From assembly GCA_021014325.1 (NCBI GenBank), contig CM037464.1, positions 6,603,127 through 6,667,126 on the forward strand: a DNA stretch of 64,000 nt, given 5' to 3'. This document shows positions 1 through 13,000 of the stretch, one piece after another (positions within the stretch are counted from its first letter, which is position 1; the number at the start of each line of letters is the position of its first letter). The DNA comes from Plazaster borealis (Eukaryota; Echinodermata; Asteroidea; Forcipulatida; Labidiasteridae). Below the pieces are notes generated by a model. The model was not told the origin of the DNA and did no database searches. It worked only from the letters and a program-made list of their open reading frames with translations. The position numbers and the translations under genes are program-made.

Positions 1-310
1 CTTTGCTTTTTTGTCGAAAATGGGCAAAAATTTGATAAAATCACATGGGATAAGCTTTGCATTTTTGTCGAAAATCTAAGTTCCGACTTTCTGCTATAAA
101 AAGATGCAGTGGGAAATACTGATGCTTTTTTCATTGAAGCTGGCCCAAGATTTTAGATTAACTGGCGGAAATGTTGCCCCTTTTTAATCCCAAGGAGAGG
201 CGTGGCAATTTTATCAATTTTCGACTGCTTTTTGATATAATACAAGGGGTGAGTCTTGAAATTTTGCAAATGTTGATATTTTTATACTAAATTGCAAGGC
301 TCCCCCGTGA
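1..310. repeat. Diverged tandem repeat, ~60-bp period
   Basis: Loose repeats of a motif like 'ttttgtcgaaaatgggcaaa ... aaatcacatggga'. The same motif recurs at 2600-2880, so both blocks look like remnants of one old satellite. Confidence 0.4.
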
Positions 311-2599
311 TTATAACAAAAACGGTCGAAATACCGTACTTTGGTTTATAGATGGTTAAAATTAATTAAATTTGAAGTAAATTTGTGCAGAAAGTTAGTC
401 GGAGTGACGACCAGGCGTTCAGGGGACTCAAAGTCTGGTCGAACCAGCATGGTGATCACCCATATAGTTCCTTTCTGGGATTGGCTAGTCCCGGTCCCTC
501 CTTTGGCTTTCCGACCCGGAATATTCACCCTACCTATTTTGGGGAGAGACATGACGGAACCCCAATCCATTACAGCGGCCAACAGTAAAAGTCATGTCCC
601 TTTTGGTACGGGTAGGATTCGAACCGGGTCTCCCAGCTCTGGACTGCACGCAATTGAACAATCCAGTGCACCTAAGTGCCCGTTGGTGTTTGGAGGTGAT
701 TTTACATACTACTTATATAAAAGACCGATTGCGCAACCAATGTCACGTGACCTATAGTGCGTGTCCTCCATAGGAAAGTGCCGTTGTTGTAAAGTACATG
801 ATGACTGATGCATTTGTTTATTTGATCGAGACTTTTCTGTCTTTAAATACCGGTCTATGATAAAACCGGAGTGGCTGAAAAAGCCAGTAAGGACAGGTTT
901 CAGCAAGTCTTGTAAAATCTACATGGAAGGAACGTTTATGTTCACGATGATGTGGTGCTTGCACGGACGACCGCGATCACCCACTTTTCAACACAAGAAT
1001 GTCACAATTTTGAAGCTGAAATCATCCAAAAGAAAAGGCTTTCCAAAACTGTAAGACTCCTTTGTCTCTTTGAAATTCCGCAAGGCTAAAACGCTCACCT
1101 TTCCAACGCTCTACTTTTACTACAGTGATTTACAATACAAACCAAAGACCGGGTGCTATATAGCCCAGGTTGGACTCCTCCGTTGCATACGAGGGTCGCT
1201 ACAGCGTCGTCCGACGCCGGTAGTTTATAACTCAAAATAAACTTCTCTGTGGTTGAATACTGGTAATTTTTGCAACAGTTATGTGATTTAGGTAACACAC
1301 AACTTAGTCATAACAATAAGTCACAACATACAACTTTAATAAAAGAGCTTGAGAAACTGTGTTATTATTTACTACAAATTAAAATAAAGTCGACTCTCGG
1401 TGTATGGATTGGTCTTTGCACGTCGTTGTCATCAGCTAGCTGCGATGACGTAGCACCCACTATAAGTAAACATTGGTCGCGCAATCGGTCTATTTAGTGA
1501 GTCCAAGCAAACTAGAAAAAGACACAAATGGGAATTGAACCCGGATCACGTGGCTACAAGTTCAACGCCTATTGCGTCTATCTGAATGATGGCGCTGTCC
1601 AATTCAGTGACACTCCAAGACTGTTGACTTGACAAACATAAAACTGTAACAATGTGATTACATATTTTATGGATAAGGTCCATGTCTGGGTATTATATTC
1701 ATAATGTGTCATATTGACTGGGGTTATTTGTGAATATAATTTGACCAGGAACTCGCCTGACTATTTTAGTCAGCGGTTATAACTGGGGTGATGAGACTGA
1801 GAATATTTTGTCAGGTTCTCGAGTAGCAATAACATGTTTCCATGCCTCACATGGGCAATCACCAGTTGCAAATAGTTGATTCTAGAATAATCAGTATGTC
1901 TCGTGTCTGTTATGTAGACAGTAGGGTTGATTAAAATGGCTTCGGTTCGGAGTTTTACCGTAATTGTAGTTCGTTTGGGAACTGTTATTCTGAATGGAGT
2001 CCTTGTTTGTTTGTGACTTGTTCCTCCAATGAGGAGATCAAGACTTCAAGTGCTTCATCAACATGGCGCCATTTGCTTCCTCCGAAAGACTACTCATAGT
2101 AAAACACAATGTAACCAAACCCGAACTAACCCGCCACTATAGACGGAATCATTTACACCATTGTTTCATTTATTTATCCTCGGGAGGTTTATTTCCTCTG
2201 GAGGAAACAATTTATTTATTTAAACTTTTTTTACTATTGAAATATTTGGGGTCCTAAGTGCTTCTTATTTCAAAAAACAAGTATAATTTCGGGTGAAGAT
2301 CGGACAGCCCGAGCGAGCCACGGATCCCCCGTCTTACCTTACCGATGTCCATGACGATTGTCTCGGATGTTGTGACTCTAATTGCCCTCCGATGGTGACG
2401 TCTTGCGTAGCTTCTTCACTTCGTCTAAAAAGTCTTGTACCAAGAGCTTCAATTTATCAGTTTACAATTTGTCATGTTTACACTAACATGTTATCTGTAG
2501 TTAAACTCGTACTTCATTAATTTGTATGTTTTTGTCTTTATATTTTTTTATTTTTAGTCGTCAAGTTCTTTTTTGACCGTATTCTATAAACTATATAAC
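311..2599. other. Left flank without a recognisable gene
   Basis: Open frames are short and unrecognised. Two stretches resemble decayed minus-strand tRNA-derived SINE heads: around 612-680 ('aggattcgaaccgggtct') and 1525-1600 ('gggaattgaacccggatc'). Nothing else supportable was seen. Confidence 0.4.
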
Positions 2600-2880
2600 A
2601 AGGGTGGATGCCTTGACATTTTTTAAATTTCGACCTTTTTAAAAATAATTCACAAGGGGTCAGCACGGTAATTTTGTCCATTTCGAGCGTTTTCTGGGTT
2701 TTTTTGTGGGGGTTTACGTTTTAGGGGATAAAATCACACGAGTTTTTAGCATGGCAATTTCTCCATTTTCGACCGTTTTTGTATCAAATCACAAGGGGTA
2801 GTTAGTAAGACTTCCAATGCTTTCAATTTTTAACCCTTTTTTGAAAAGATCACAAAATGTAAGCATGGCAATTTTGAGTT
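2600..2880. repeat. Diverged tandem repeat, ~60-bp period
   Basis: About four degenerate units containing 'aaatcacaaggggt', 'agcatggcaattt' and 'ccattttcgaccgttttt'. Related to 1-310. Confidence 0.45.
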
Positions 2881-4330
2881 GCACGATGGAGGGACCAATT
2901 TGTCTTTGGTCACGTGGTTACTGGACGCAATTTTTGGTCCAAATGTGCAGTCTAGTCTTGCACCCTGTGAGCGTACGTGCGGTTTTTCCCCCCGAAAATG
3001 CCTTCTAATCGCAAGTTGTCGCCACTGTCTCGATACACGGCTCTGGATTGGAAGACACTCTACTGCCAGGGAATGCAACTGGTGCACGCTCATTTAAAAG
3101 CAACTTTGCAGGGCCCAACTTCATGGAGCTCTTTATGCAGAAATTTGCTTCTAAATCTTAACAATCTCCTACTTATCAAAAGCAGAAAACCAGTCACTAA
3201 CTTGTGACATGGTATATTGACTGGTAACCTTCGTCTGGAATCTTATAACCAATGTGTATGAAGCACTGTACACTCGGTACTTTCCCCCGAGTCCTGTGAA
3301 AAAAATCCACAGGCAAATCACTCGGGTGGGCTGGTAACCTTATTATGAAAAGCAAAAAAAAAAAGTGTGCTTTACTGGCTAGTTTTTGTGCTGAAGGAGT
3401 TAGCTCTACGACACTGGGCCCAGATCATACGGGGGGTTCAGTATACAATTTAGTCTGCACATCTAGCCACGGGTGACTGCATGTTGGGCCGTATCCGAAT
3501 TAGCGGCTACAGTTATGGCTGTTGCTAGAAGGACGTACTGTATTACAACGCATGATGACGTGGAAAACTAGCTGTAGCCGTAGCCGTCACAATCGTGCAT
3601 GGCATTGCCTCCCGTTGGAAGAGATCCTACAGTAATACACTATACAAAACCAGAACCTGTACACAATCCGAGTTCTCAAACAGCAACTTACTCCATACTT
3701 TTCACAAGAGGTTTATTCAATTTTTACCTTGAAGCTACTGTAAGTACAAAATAAGATAAGTAGGCCCTACTTCTTATAAGTGAAATTGTTCTCCTGCTGG
3801 ACACCCTCAAAAAAGATGCGCAGAGAAAACATTTTCCAGAAGGAGTTTAAATCCTCATCATGATACTGACCCGATTCACGTGACGTCATCATGTCACCCA
3901 GGAAAAATGTTGGTTGTGCCATTTTGTTGAGCCGCATTCCCTGTGTGTTACCGTGCAGTGTGCATTTCAGGCAATGTCTGTACAGTTAGAATCAACCGTG
4001 TTTATGTTAAATTTGGCTCCCAAAATGGCAGACCACTTTAGCCGCATGCGACGCCAGTGAATGAGGTCTGTAGAAGTATAAGCGCATGCCGACAACAATA
4101 CCCATGATTGTAATGTACCTACAGCACATTCAATGAATAACAATGATTTTTTACATCGATCGCAACACATTATGTAAGAGTTATGTTTATTATGTCAAAA
4201 TAGATTTAGAAAAAAAAGCCTTTAACATTTAGGTGAGTCTTAGCAAAATGTCCTCCTTTCCACAAGAAAATCATTGTATGATACATGTATATTAATTACT
4301 TAAATTAATGGGCAAAGATTGAAGATTATA
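2881..4330. other. Non-coding flank with a SINE tail fragment
   Basis: No coding sequence recognised. Around 3260-3345 is a fragment shared with the SINE at 54255-54420 ('cgagtcctgtgaaa', 'ccacaggcaaatcactcggg'). The E-box/CRE pair at 3877 lies here. Confidence 0.35.
3877..3890. promoter_or_regulatory. Overlapping E-box and CRE (CACGTGACGTCATC)
   Basis: A CACGTG E-box overlaps a TGACGTCA CRE about 3 kb beyond the CAD stop codon. No gene is recognisable next to it in the window. It could belong to a neighbouring gene outside the left edge. Confidence 0.25.
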
Positions 4331-4334
4331 TCTT

Positions 4335-4555
4335 TTTACCACTTACTTTTGCCATGGTTTAACGAGGTTTGCCATGGTTTAACAAGGTCTGCTGTGGTTT
4401 ACAATGGTTTACCAAGGTTTACCAGGGTTTGCCTTGGTTTACCATGATTTAACATTGATTGCAGTGGTTTACCATTGTTAACCATGGCTTACTGTGGTTT
4501 ATCATGGTTTGCCGTGGTTTATCATGCTTTGCAGTGGTTTATCATGGTGAAAGTT
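4335..4555. repeat. 10-bp minisatellite
   Basis: About 22 diverged copies of a decamer like GGTTTACCAT. Small open frames across it are repeat artefacts. Confidence 0.85.
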
Positions 4556-5139
4556 ACCACAATTTTTTTAAATTGCCTCATACATTGTCATACAGGTACA
4601 AGTGGCCTAACTTTCAATTTCAAAAACACAGTTCATGGCCAGAAAATATTTACAAGTCTCATGGTATTAGTAAACTCTTATAATACTTTTAATTACCCCC
4701 TTTTTGTTTCACAATCTTGCTTCGATATAAATGAAAACAGATGGAATGTGATCTGTATTTTTAGTTTGTTTCAAGCACTGCACAGAGTATTAAGTGGATA
4801 TTAATAATTATACATAAATGTGGAGCCAAATTAAAGTAATTTTTTTTCACAGCTCTGCAACTAACTTTCAAAAGGTGGCATTTTATGCTCACAATTTGCC
4901 TGAATTTTTTTTCTTTCTATTAATTCACTTTCGATATTTTATTACACAAAATAATCAGCCCCCCCCCCCCCACTAGAGTAGAAAATACATTTAATGCTTA
5001 TTGCTTATTATGACAATTTGTAATACAAGACAACAATAACATTACATAAGGCACTTAAATCCATACAAGAAAACATGAATACATCCAAGCACAACAACCA
5101 AAATTACCAATTAATTATCAAATCAAAACTTTATAATAT

Positions 5140-5396
5140 CAAGTAATTTATTACACACCCAAGTTACACACCCAAGTTACGATACAACCTGGGAAGCGGC
5201 AGGCAGGGCATCACCTTTTAAAGGGATGCGATTTTTTTATTTCAAATATCAAGTAGTAAACCACAAGGGAAACTGACTGGGGTAAATTTGAAATGATACC
5301 GGGTTGAACAAAGAAAAATTGACTAGAGTGGGATTTGAACCAACGTCGTCCGGATTAACGTGCCGGCACTCTACCAACTGAGCTATCTTGTAGCCC
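5140..5396 (-). mobile_element. tRNA-derived SINE (family N)
   Basis: Read on the minus strand it has a tRNA-like head with A-box-like 'tagctcagttggtagagt' and a B-box-like GGTTCAAATCC. The tail contains 'tcaagtagtaaaccacaagg'. Related copies lie at 13152, 33955, 43300 and 57305. Confidence 0.7.
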
Positions 5397-5469
5397 TAAA
5401 TCAAAACTTAATGTTAGAAGACATTAAAATTGAGAAAAGTCCATCAATATATCATTTCATCTCAGTCAG

Positions 5470-5845
5470 ACTCCCAGGTTGTTCAATTCTTTGCCCAGAC
5501 TGCCCTCATTTAGGTTTTCCAGCATATTTTCGGCAAATGAGCATCAAATTCAAACCCTGTGTTGTTCTATTTTGCAAAAGTACTTTTGCATCGTGCGATT
5601 CAAAAAGATAGCCATTCAATTTAACAATCCACTCGAACAGCATTCAAATTTGCGGTGATTTTGACTGAAATCTCTAGTTGCTCCTACTCTGCTACTAAAT
5701 TGAATGTCGATTTTGCATGGCTAAAAAGAACTCCTTGTAATTTTATTTGACAAAATTGCTATATAAATTCGCATTCCCCAAAGTGAAATTGAATGATAGT
5801 TTTTAACTGAAGAGGCAAAATCGCTTGAAAATGAATGCAAACAGG
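5470..5845. repeat. Dispersed repeat shared by both flanks of CAD
   Basis: Resembles 63480-63805, sharing 'attttcggcaaat', 'gaaatctct(a/g)gttgc', 'cctactctgct' and 'aagtgaaa(t/c)tgaatga'. Family unrecognised. Confidence 0.6.
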
Positions 5846-6227
5846 CCGCTTTTTTGCCGAAAATTACTGGGAAAACATATTTCAGTCAGTCCAACTGCTC
5901 AAAATTTCAAAATTTCAGATTTTCCTATTCACAGATGTTCCCGAGTTGAAAACAACCAAAAATGAATAAATGTACAACATTGCGGATGAAAAAAACACTG
6001 GATTTCAGACAGAACGGATGCTCTCACTAATCCACATATTTTTCATGAGTGTGATCAAACAAAAAATACTGAAATAGTTCAGTGATTTCCTCCACGGGTC
6101 TGGCCATCAAAAACTTTAAATTTCAGTGGGGGTAACATTCTTGGAAGAGTTACAAACTAGATTCTCAACATCACCATAAATGGAAACAGAGAGGTTTTGA
6201 CTTTCGGGAACACTAGGTGGCAGCAGA

Positions 6228-6306
6228 CTTACCAGGTAAATCCATTGTTCTTGAAAATGTGGGAACGCTCAGAATGACGTCTACCATGGAAATTTACCTG
6301 GTAAGC
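6228..6306. repeat. Short foldback
   Basis: Arms 'cttaccaggtaaat' and 'atttacctggtaag' enclose about 50 bp. Resembles a very short inverted-repeat element. Confidence 0.5.
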
Positions 6307-6368
6307 CTACTACATCCTAGCATCCAAATGTCTCTCATTGGGCTCGGACTTTCTCCCCTCATTTCGGT

Positions 6369-6542
6369 CCCAATTTCATAAAGCTGTTAAGCAGAAAATA
6401 TGTGCTTCGCACATTCTTTCTGCTAAGCAGAAATTAGCAGGGAACCAGTCACAAAGTATACACATAACATTAAATTTTGGCTGGTGATCTGTTTCTGCTA
6501 AGCAAGATTGTTGTGTGCTCAACAGCTTTACGAAATAGGCCC
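6369..6542. mobile_element. GGGCCCAATTTCAT foldback element (family D)
   Basis: Begins 'ccaatttcataaagctgtta' and ends with the inverse 'aacagctttacgaaatagg'. One of at least twelve copies in this window. Confidence 0.75.
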
Positions 6543-6544
6543 AG

Positions 6545-6744
6545 GGCCCAATTTCATAGAGCTGCTTAAGCAGAAAATAATGCCTAACAATTTCCTGCTA
6601 TTAAGCAAAAAATGAGCAGGATACCATCCAGAGATAGCGAATGTTATGACATGGTATTTTGGCTGGTAACCTGATTCTTGTAACCATAATTCTGTTGTGC
6701 TCAGCTACTTTTTGTGTGTAAGCAGCTCGATGAAATTGGGCCCA
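6545..6744. mobile_element. Family D foldback element
   Basis: Termini 'gggcccaatttcatagagct' and 'agctcgatgaaattgggccc' are imperfect inverted repeats. It lies in tandem with the preceding copy, just beyond the CAD stop codon and possibly in the 3' UTR. Confidence 0.8.
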
Positions 6745-6939
6745 AGTCTTTCAAGTCAAAAGGTAATCTTTAAAAAAATATCCTGAGAAAAAAAAAATAC
6801 CAACAGATCACACACGCCTGTGTTTTTCTTCCCCCTTCTTCTAAAACATTTAAAAGAAATGATCTCTACCGCTACGAGGCAAGCTGTAGACGCCGAATCG
6901 AGACCTCTTGTTGGGTTCCATTTTCATCTTCATCACTGC

Positions 6940-7042
6940 CTAACACTTGCCAAGGACGGTTGCCAGGAGGGCCATACGGACGTACATACCACACTCCGCT
7001 TGACGGAAGTAGGCCGCTCTAGGGTCGCTATCGACATCGGAA
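6940..7042 (-). CDS. CAD: CAD exon 39 (C terminus and stop)
   Basis: Residues 2206-2239 and [22 protein letters not shown], then [12 protein letters not shown]. Human has Q-A-E-N-G-M-Y and ends L-G-R-F, so Asn-to-Cys and a C-terminal Cys are the odd points. The 3' UTR limit is unknown. Confidence 0.96.
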
Positions 7043-10000
7043 CTAAGAAACAAAAACAACCCACTGATTAATAAAGAATCCAACAGGAAGGACTCCCAAC
7101 CTCCCCTTCTTGAAAAAATATATATATATGACTTCAGAATTTGAGATAATAAAACAGTATAAAGGCAAGCACTAGGGGCGTTTGAATTGTCATGTACGTA
7201 AAATGAAGTCAAGTCTGTCCCGAGCCAATATGGCGAATCAGGCCGGTGTTTATACCCGGTTTCCTTGGCATTAAACGACTGAGAATATTTATATTCCCTA
7301 TGGACAGGTTGCCAGTTCATTGCAGCTTACTCCCCAGCTCTCGCTGGGACCCATTTGTACTCCTGGGTGGGAAGAAGCAATTATGATAAAGTGCCTTGCT
7401 CAAGGACACACGTGTAATGACCGGGACTCGAACCCACACTCTGCTGATCAGAAACACTAGAGCTCTTAACCCCTCAGCCACAACATGCAACAAAATGTAA
7501 AATGAGTCCGACTATTATTATTATTATTTTATATCACAGCATGCAAAAGAAAGATCACATTTTTCTTTGAGCTGGTAACTCTTGAGTTGGGCTACGTACC
7601 ATAGGCTTAGATCTCCTGGTAATAGTTGGTAATAATCAGAGGCACTGTACACGTTTGGTAATTACTCAAAATATATATTAGCATAAAAACTGACTTGGTA
7701 ACGAGCAACAGAGAGCTGTTGATAGTAAAAAACATTGTGAGAAACGACTCCCTCTGAAATAACGTAGTTTTTGAGAAAGAGGTAATTTCTCACTAAAATA
7801 GTAAAAACTTCTTGCAAGAAGTTTTTATTCCTATCTGAAAGCAAACAATTTTGTACAACAAGGGTGTTTTTTCTTTCATCATTTTCTTGCAACTTCGATG
7901 ACAGATAGAGCCCAAATTTTCACAGGCTTGTTATTTTATGCATATGTTGGGATACACCAAGTGAGAACACTGATCTTTGACAATTACCAAACGTGTACAA
8001 TGCCTTTAAACATAAAGATGAAGATATTGTGTGAATTTATTGGGCATGGCTTACAATTGAACTACATCACAGTGACTTAGATTTCTGGCTCGGGCAAGAC
8101 AGTACGGGCCAGTGCGCCCTCTACTGTTTCAGTTGACCACTTTTTGAAAAAATTATTGGGCGTGGCTTACAGTGGAATTACATCACATTGACTTAGAATT
8201 CTGGCTCGGGCTAGACAGTACGGACGATTCAAAATACACACTCTACTTTTTCAGTGTACAACTTTTAGACAAATGGCCTCTCCTGGGTTAACTGTAGAGG
8301 GCGCCCTGTATTGTGAATCCCTCGTATAAGGCTACACTGCCAGTGCAGCCTCAGTTTCCAACCATCTCAAAGACATCCACAAATACAGGCAGAGACTACA
8401 GCCGTGTTAGCATTGAACTTTTTAGGGGTAAACTAATCGAGCAAATTTTTAACTTGACCATGAAAATTTCACCCGGGTAACTTAACCGAGTCCAATGGGA
8501 AGTTGAACCGGCCACCTTCTGCCGAGGTAAACTAACCTGGTCAAACTAACCAAGCCAAAAAGTCCAGTGTGGACGCATCGTCCGGGTAAAACCGGATAGT
8601 AAAATACCACGTTCGGTTCACTGCACAGCCATGATCACATGACATGTGGAATTGAACTACGGCATGCATGTACTGGTGATGTTCACCCTCATGTTGCTGC
8701 CGCGGCTGTTGTAACTCAGAAAATGCATCTCTTTGCTTGCATTGTTTTTCTCACTTTTATTTGCTGTGCTGTGCTTCTCTTCAACCATCGTTTACAAGCT
8801 AGGTCATGTATTTTGTCACCACAGGTTAAAGGTCACTGGTGTAGCGCCCTCATGTGTTTATATTTAGTCAGTTGGTTTGTTTCACCAACGTCTCGGTTAG
8901 TTTTCCACGGTCAAATAAGTGCGAACACTGGTAAGATTTACCCATTGGAATGTTACCTATGGTCTAGGTGTGATATTAATCCAATGCGAACGCGGCTTAA
9001 GATAAGGCCAGGGACCAATTTCATAGAGCAGGTAAGCACAAAAAACTTGCTAAGCACAGGTTACCAGCCAAAAAATTATATAGTTACCATTGCTGTGACT
9101 GGTACCCCACTCATTTCTTGCTTAGCAAAGGAAATTGCTAAGCAGAGTTTTCTGCTAAACAGCTTAATGACATTGGGCCCAGACTGTCGAGATGACCTAC
9201 CTGATCTCGTTGATTCTAGGCAAGGGATGCAGCACCACCATCTTCTCCTTGGCTCTCGTCATGATTCGTGGCGTCAAAATGAAATTACCGCATTGCTGTC
9301 CCAAAAAATAAAACAAGGCAAATCACATCATTAGGGAGTTCACAATAGTCAGAACGGTTGGAACATTCTAATTGGATCGGTTAAGTATTCCAACAGGCGG
9401 ACATGAAACGGTCCGCTGGGCTGCTAAAGCACCCAATTGGAACGTTCAAAATGCTAATGCCCACTTTTTATTGTGAAGGAATATTTCGGAGCTCAGCACA
9501 TGTCGCAGTCCAGCAGAACGTCCTGGCGGTTCACTGGATTGCAGATGTATGCCTATGGGAATGTTTTTCCGAGCCTCGATGGTGCCAATCTTTGTAGACA
9601 CTCTCTTAGTTATAAATGGAGGGAAGAGTAAATTCATTCCCACCCTCAAGTTTTCATTGAAGACACCATTCAATCAACCTGTAAACATTTCTTAAAATTT
9701 GGTGGTGAAAACAACAAAACTGTCTTGCAAAGGATACAATATGCACAAACGTAGGGGTTGAAATGCAAAAAGACAAAATCCAAGAAACATTTTGTAGATT
9801 TGTGGCTGAACCAATTGCTCAAACATTCCCATGTTTGCATCCTTGTGGAGATTTCATTTTGTTATTTCCTTTGTCCCTGTGCTTAACATCCTTCCCATAC
9901 ACCAAATTCCTCGTGGAACATCCCTCTCTTTAGAATTCCCCTGTGGAGACCTGTTGTTCCTATTGTCTTCGGCCTCCATTAGGGAGCAAATATTCAAACA

Positions 10001-13000
10001 CAGCCATACCTTTTCATATTCCTCTTTACTTGGGAAGCGTTCTTGTTGAATACGTGTCATGTAGAGCACGTCGGTATCGGGTAAGGCCTCCTCAATGCTC
10101 CTGAACTCCGCCTAGAACGAAACGAAACAACATCTTGATATTCTATACAGAATTTCGTTTAAACATCTAAACCACCCTCTATGAAATCTGCCTGTGCCAG
10201 TGTGCACGCGCGAAAATATTTTTTGCATCATGAGCCAAGTGTGATCCTACAGGAGTCACAAGTTATGTATTTCATTGTTTTCCCCAGTTGCAAAGCCTAG
10301 AGCAAGTTGAACGTCCTTGATATTTGAGACTGGACGATTCCACATATGTAAGGGGGGGGCGGGGTGGTGGTCAGTTCCCAGGTTTTTTGTTTTTTTTGTG
10401 GGCTGTTTCTGCGCTTACCGCCCATAAAATTATGTGCTTTACAGGTCACCGTAAGCACAGAATTTCGCGGTAAGCAGCGCCATGAAATTGGGTCCAATGC
10501 CCAATTTCATAGAGGTGCTTAAGCAGAAAATATTGCTGAACAATTTTCTGCTAAGCAGAAATAGGCAGGATACCAGTCACAAGTTGTACATGTGACATTG
10601 TAGTTTGGCCGGTAACCTTATTTTGGTAAGCATCATTTTGTTGTGCTCAGCTAGTTTTTGTGCTTAAGCAGCTCTATGAAATTGGGCCCTGGTCATTGGA
10701 GCGATATTTCAGATTAAATCCTACCCCATAAATCTACATTTTCTATAAAAAAAAACCAGCAATCACCAACGATACAATTACACTTTAAGGCATATCTTCA
10801 TTTTAAGCCCTACCTGTGGTATTCCTCGCTCGCTGACAAAGTCTTTGACGGCTTTAGGCATCTGAAGGTTATGCGTGGACACGTAGCGCAAGTTGACGCG
10901 ATATAGCGTCAACAGACGAGCCAGAGAGTGAACGGTTCGTCCGTGCTTCAGGTCCCCTACCATTGTGATCTGAACAATAATCAAATCAAATCAAATTGCA
11001 ATGAATTCAAATGAGTAGCAGCACGGGTTGAATTTTCCAACTGTTCAGACTTCTATACATCTGATCCAGTTGTGGAAGAACATTTTTAATGGAGGAGGAG
11101 AGGGCTGAGGGAGGGGTTGGCAGGTGGGAGCAATGAAATAAACAATATGGGGGGGGCCTTCAATTTTACCAAGAGAACCTGTTTGCAAGAAGTATAAGAT
11201 TGATACTGTTATTATTATTATTATTTTTATTATTATATATCTGGTAATGAAACCAAGTATGCCTCATAAGTGAATTGCCTCATAAGTGAATTTAATCACT
11301 GTAGCTCGCATGCCTGACGACACCTGTAAACAAGGGAGCTTGCTATGTGAACCAGAAACACCGGGGTTAACCCCTATACCCTTCCACATGAAGTATTCTA
11401 GGTTCTTTTACGTACACTACCAATCCTAGTTGAACAAAGAAAAATTGACTAGTGCGGGACTATCTTTGAATTACATTACAGCGTACCGTAAGATCATTGA
11501 CTGTTCCGATCTCCTCTCTGATGGTGAAGACATCGAGCAAGGCTTGGGTTGGGTGCTCCCCTACCCCATTACCAGCGTTCAGGATGGGTCGACGACACAC
11601 CTTGGCTGCAATGTTAGCTGCCTCTTGGTCGGGATGACGCAGGACTATCACGTCACAGTATCCTGCGATAACCTGGGCCGTGTCTGTAAACAAGTTTGTA
11701 AAAAAAAATTCAAATTTGTTGCGTCGGTGCAACAAGGTCAGAACTCAATTCTGCAACAAAAGTTGTATCTCGTGCCAACACGCTCTGTGCAATGTTGTTG
11801 TACCTCAGCGTTTATATAATCCCTTTTTTGCGGGTGCAAAATCCTAAATTCTCAGTTTAAATTGTTTGTAACCATTGTTATCATTTGTTTTTTGTTCTGT
11901 TGGATGCTGATTAGCCCGTTACATGTAAATAGATGTTTTCCTTTGGAACCTATTTTTTTTTTTTTTTCTCTCAACTGTTTGAAACATTTTGCAACTAATT
12001 TATGCATCTGTTTGGATGAGAGTGTCATTACATTACCGTGACAATACATAGTTATATAATACTTCTATTCACTGCTATCCCCAATTCGAGGCTCTCCACA
12101 AAAATGGCTGACCGAGGCGAGCGAGTGGCCAACTTTAGGTTTTGTTTTTTTTGTCTCAACTGTGTAAAACATTTTGCAACTAATTTATGCATCCGTTTGG
12201 ATGAGAGTGTCATTACATTACCGTGACAATACAGAGTTATATAATGCTTCTATTCACTGCTGTCCCCAATTCGAGGCTCTACACGCAAATGGCTGACCGT
12301 GCAAAGGGGGAATGGTCGATGATAGTTCTTGCGCAAACTTGGCCATGGATGTTGCTGGGTTTGCCCTTTGACTGGCCAGCAGGACCATTTCACTAGTCCA
12401 CCCGCTTTTTCACTCGTCCGTGTAGGAAATTGGGATGCTTTTCAACACTGAACTAGCCAGCCGGACCACTTGGAGTGTCATCAGGTGTTTTAACTGGCAT
12501 TTGGCCAGTGGACCACTGTTAAAGGTATCATACACGTTTGGTATTGACTCAAAACAAATATAAGCATAAAAACTTACTTGGTAACAAGCAACGGAGAGCT
12601 GTTGATAGTATAAAACATTGTAGGACATGACTCCCTCTGAAGTAACGTAGATTTTGAGAAAGAGGTAATTTCTCACTAAAATAATAAAAACTTTTTGCAA
12701 GAAGTTTTTATTCCTATCTGAAAGCACACAAATTTGTACAACAAGGGTGTTTTTTCTTTCATCATTTTCTTGCACATGTTCAGTGCCTTTAAGGGAGAAC
12801 GCTGTGTTGAGGAGAAGCGTTCTTTAACGAAAGATGAGATTCTTTGGACACTTCGTTAGAGGAAACAAAATGAAAATAAAGATGGCCACTCGCTCGCCCA
12901 AGACAGCACGGAGTCCACCTTACCTGCGAGTGTTTCTCCCTTCTGATGAGATGAGGTGCTCTCAGAGAACGAGATGACAGTTCCTCCGAGACGTTGCATG

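Noticed and set aside
4335..4555. Possible CRISPR-like or regulatory array
   Set aside because: A 10-bp head-to-tail minisatellite without spacers, in a eukaryotic context.
8639..9334. 231-codon open frame on the plus strand, the longest in the window
   Set aside because: It crosses a family D foldback element and the antisense of CAD exon 38, with no recognisable domain. Best read as a chance frame.
11460..11735. Alternative reading of exon 35 as a separate small transcarbamoylase gene
   Set aside because: Its ends are splice sites in phase with exons 34 and 36, and the flanking parts of the frame are intron read-through.
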